A stretch of 64,000 nt of DNA from the NCBI RefSeq assembly GCF_000002425.4, contig NC_037270.1, positions 5,082,239 through 5,146,238 of the forward strand, written 5' to 3'. Position numbers and translations under genes: made by a program. Below the pieces are notes generated by a model, which worked only from the letters and a program-made list of their open reading frames with translations, was not told the DNA's origin and ran no database searches. The stretch's first letter is position 1; every line of letters begins with the position of its first letter. The DNA is from Physcomitrium patens (Eukaryota; Streptophyta; Bryopsida; Funariales; Funariaceae). Shown here piece by piece: positions 61,219 to 64,000 of this stretch.

Positions 61219-61658
61219 CTGTCAAACTCCTTCTCCACCTCCATCTCCAATCTTTTCTATTGAAGCATTGTAGATACATCATTCTTTAAGCCTACTGATT
61301 TTGCCTTGAATAGACAATGTCGAATTCACAGCGCAAGGAAATTCTGCTTCACTCAAACAAAGTTCACTAACCTCAACCGCACTCAAACAATTCTCTGCCT
61401 CTGATTGTTGACATTCAAGACAGCAACTAACACTTGCTAAAAAACAGAACCTCCACGAAGACAGAATCAATAATGCAACCCACTCCAACCACTCATTGAC
61501 TATTATAGTAACTATCACGGGTATCTCCAGCACTAAAAGCAAAGAAACTCAAATAATCACCACAACATTAGTCTCTATTGTCAAGTCTATCAATCTACTA
61601 ATTGTCGTTAGGGTTTTTCCTTCAAATCCTAGAACCGATGTTTTAGAGAAAGACGGCG
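61219..61658 (+). other. Copia F, 3' untranslated part before the LTR
   Basis: No coding similarity. A purine-rich AGAGAAAGACGG precedes the LTR and may be the decayed polypurine tract. Confidence 0.5.
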
Positions 61659-61805
61659 TGTTGGCCTTGTAGATGATGAGCATCAACAGACTAGCAACTA
61701 CATTCATCCTCGATCAGGATTCTATCCTAATACTCTGTATAAATACGAGCTCCTGTTCAGAAGCTCTCAGTTCAATATAGTTCATTTTGTTTAGTATTTC
61801 CTATA
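61659..61805 (+). repeat. Copia F 3' LTR (147 bp)
   Basis: Runs TGTTGGCC...TTTCCTATA and is the mate of 39544-39690, but in opposite orientation in the window. It is followed by CTTCG (61806-61810). Confidence 0.88.
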
Positions 61806-64000
61806 CTTCGATGATGCGGTTGCCGAGTCAGAATACTCGACACAACCCATCTAGGCTTCAATAATAGGAGGAGAGGCTGCCCAATCATGTGGTTCGCTGG
61901 GGCTTCGCCAACTGTCTACCCGAGAAACAAACCTCCGTAGAAAGGTACACAGTCGTCTACTCCACCTGCAATAATTCTTATCTCTCAGATTGATAGAATT
62001 CCCTGATGAGCACAAGTGACTACAAATCAAGGTTTCTGTTAACCTGGTGTTATCGGGTGAAGAATCGTTCCTCTCAAGTGCAATGAGACAGGAGGGGATG
62101 CATGAAATTTGAACATCATCTTCTAGAGATTGTCGTCGAAGTGATTCGGAGAAACGTCAAGTGTTGTTTATTTCGCCTTTGCTTAGTTGAATCTGAGTGA
62201 TAGCTGGCAAACGAAGCATCAAGTCCATCCTTGCTTCTTCAAATGATTGCCTCACCTTCCTCAGCGAAATCGTGACGACATTTCGAGCAGCCACCAAACA
62301 AGTGATAGAATAAACGAGGAACTGTCTTGATGAGTGCTGCAAACAAGCAAACCACGAGACACTCAGCTGCTTGGCAGTGAAGCTGCAGGGAGTTGTCAGA
62401 GTCGCTGAAGTCACAAGGCATTTGTGCACGGAGCAATTGTTGCACTTTCCCGATACGAAGCAGTAGCTTAAATCATAAAATGCTACGACAGTAAAACAAA
62501 CTGTCGAAACACACACAAGGGGCTTTACTTTGTCGATCACACTCGTACAAGGTGAACAGATGGATGGGAAGCAATAATAGTGTTAGAGGAAATGAGTAAA
62601 TCCTTCTCAACCTCAAAGTCGGAAGCAAGCAAAAAGTGATAATAATTTTGGAGCACACATGAGCATTCTACACAGGTAAATGGTGTGGTTCCTAATTTTT
62701 CCCCAGTACAAGGAAAGGTTAAGCGTTGAAGTGTATTTCAGAAGATAAATGCAGAAACACTTAGATGTGGGTTTAACACAGAATTTGCTCATAAAGCTGA
62801 AGGTTTTGTTGGGTTGCATCACCCAGTCTATTGTGGTTTGTGTAGGTGAGACAAACTAACCCAACCAATCGAGTAATTCAATGTGTGGGGATACTCACCT
62901 TTGTTTACATAACTTGCTTAAATGAAAATAAATAAATAAAAATTATGTGCTTTTCTCTTTTGGTTCAAGCTTGCTTATGTTAAATCCTGTCAACGTTAAT
63001 TAGAATCAACAACCGTTGTTTTGCTTCGCAGGAATCTGGACTTGGCAGTTGCCCAATAAACCACGTGATTGGGCAGCAGCAAAAAATTTAAAACAAAACA
63101 AAACAAAACAAGTACGAGAAAGAGGTAAAGACCTGGCCAGCTGAGCTGGCAGCTCTCTCATTGTTGCCTTGGATTCTTGGTCCAGGGTGGTCCTTCTACC
63201 CTGACCCACCAGATTGTTCCCATGTATACAACGTGTTCCTATCTATCCACCCAATGAGTTCCCCTCGTAAAGTGCGATGTCCTTTGCACAAGGAATCCTT
63301 GAGTTCTACACTACACACTTCATTCAATGACAGACACACTCACTCACACACTCACACATGAGCTCTCTCTCTCTTGGGGAACATGGATGTTCCCAACCCT
63401 TCATTTCTCAGGGTGCCACTTCCACGGCCATAGGATCTCCTTCCCCAGCCTGACCCACCAGATCCTGACTATTCTTCTCCTTGCTGACTCAGCATTTTGC
63501 AAACATCTGCTCATTTCCGTTCAAGTAGTGTTATGCATGCACAGGAATAAAAAAATTGGTTATTTATAAAATCTATATTCAAAACAATCCAAATACTGTA
63601 GTTTTTCCAAAACCCTTGTAAAACTTGCGAGTGAATATCACAATAGATTTATCTTTATTTTCGTTTTTAACTCACTGTACCAAGAACAAGACGATTGTAT
63701 TTCTACATAGAAAATGTAAATCCAACATTTATACTAAAAATATAGATGATTATATTATGATAAATGATATATCTACTGGTTTGCTGAATGCAGAGAATGA
63801 ACCTTCATTCATGCTTTAGACTCTTTAATTGACATTCATATTTTAACTTTTACTAGTCGTTTTTGATGGTGTCAATACCTTTCAATGTATAAAATTCAAA
63901 AATAGAAAATTTCAAACTATGTTTCAATTCACACTATTCTTTGTTTAATTACAGCTTATAACTCACATTATTAGATGAATTTTTTATAATTAAATCCAAA
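61806..64000. other. Host DNA right of the transposon nest, no confident gene
   Basis: Mixed-composition sequence. A minus-strand frame (62540-62157) ends in VRQSFEEARMDLMLRLPAI, which is mildly exon-like, but no family or splice model supports it. An AAAAC pentamer run lies near 63090, a CACT/CACA repeat near 63335, and CCTGACCCACCAGAT occurs twice (about 63200 and 63450). In the ancestral order this region was adjacent to the reverse complement of 39691-43914. Confidence 0.4.

Noticed and set aside
62157-62540. Minus-strand 127-codon frame ending VRQSFEEARMDLMLRLPAI
   Set aside because: The last third is somewhat exon-like but I could not find a convincing splice acceptor or family, so no gene is called.

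Overview
The window looks like nuclear DNA of a land plant: a GC-rich, intron-containing gene sits at the left edge, followed by long AT-rich intergenic DNA and then about 47 kb of nested LTR retrotransposons. The Ty3/gypsy elements carry a chromodomain and resemble the Tcn1-like chromoviruses described from fungi, mosses and lycophytes, which points to a bryophyte or lycophyte. That placement is an inference. I saw no bacterial or organellar features.

Layout. 1-2003 (minus strand): N-terminal part of a telomere-repeat-binding (TRP1/RTBP1-like) gene in four exons, running off the left edge. 2004-14490: intergenic DNA with microsatellites, GC-rich patches and one fold-back repeat. 14500-32345: gypsy elements nested in each other: A (16750-22887, minus strand) inside B (16061-28597, plus) inside C (about 14500-31761, plus), next to half of an older element E (minus). 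A and B have exact 5-bp target-site duplications. 32346-54905: two further old gypsy elements, D' and D, in opposite orientations, whose pol regions form 4.1-kb inverted arms (33015-37107 and 48545-52649). The spacer between the arms holds the gag/LTR ends of D and D', the 5' end of a copia element (F), 4.2 kb of host DNA and the other half of E. 54906-61805: remainder of copia element F, interrupted by insertions of a repeat called X here. 61806-64000: host DNA without a confident gene.

Main results. First, the 11.4-kb spacer is inverted relative to the ancestral order. Flipping it reunites both halves of E, restores copia F with an exact CTTCG duplication, and pairs the D' ends with near-matching duplications. 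The likely mechanism is recombination between the D and D' arms; an assembly flip through the arms is the alternative. Second, the gypsy family carries an additional ORF (ORF3, about 115-140 codons) between pol and the 3' LTR. It is recognisable in A, B, C and D, and all four have a stop codon at the same aligned position, with protein-level similarity continuing beyond it in A and B. Third, repeat X (about 1.6 kb, TG...CA ends, 4-bp duplications, internal degenerate CCTAAA-like arrays) is a family I cannot assign.

No transposon protein here is intact; all have at least one stop or frameshift. The only clear host gene is the telomere-binding-protein-like one.
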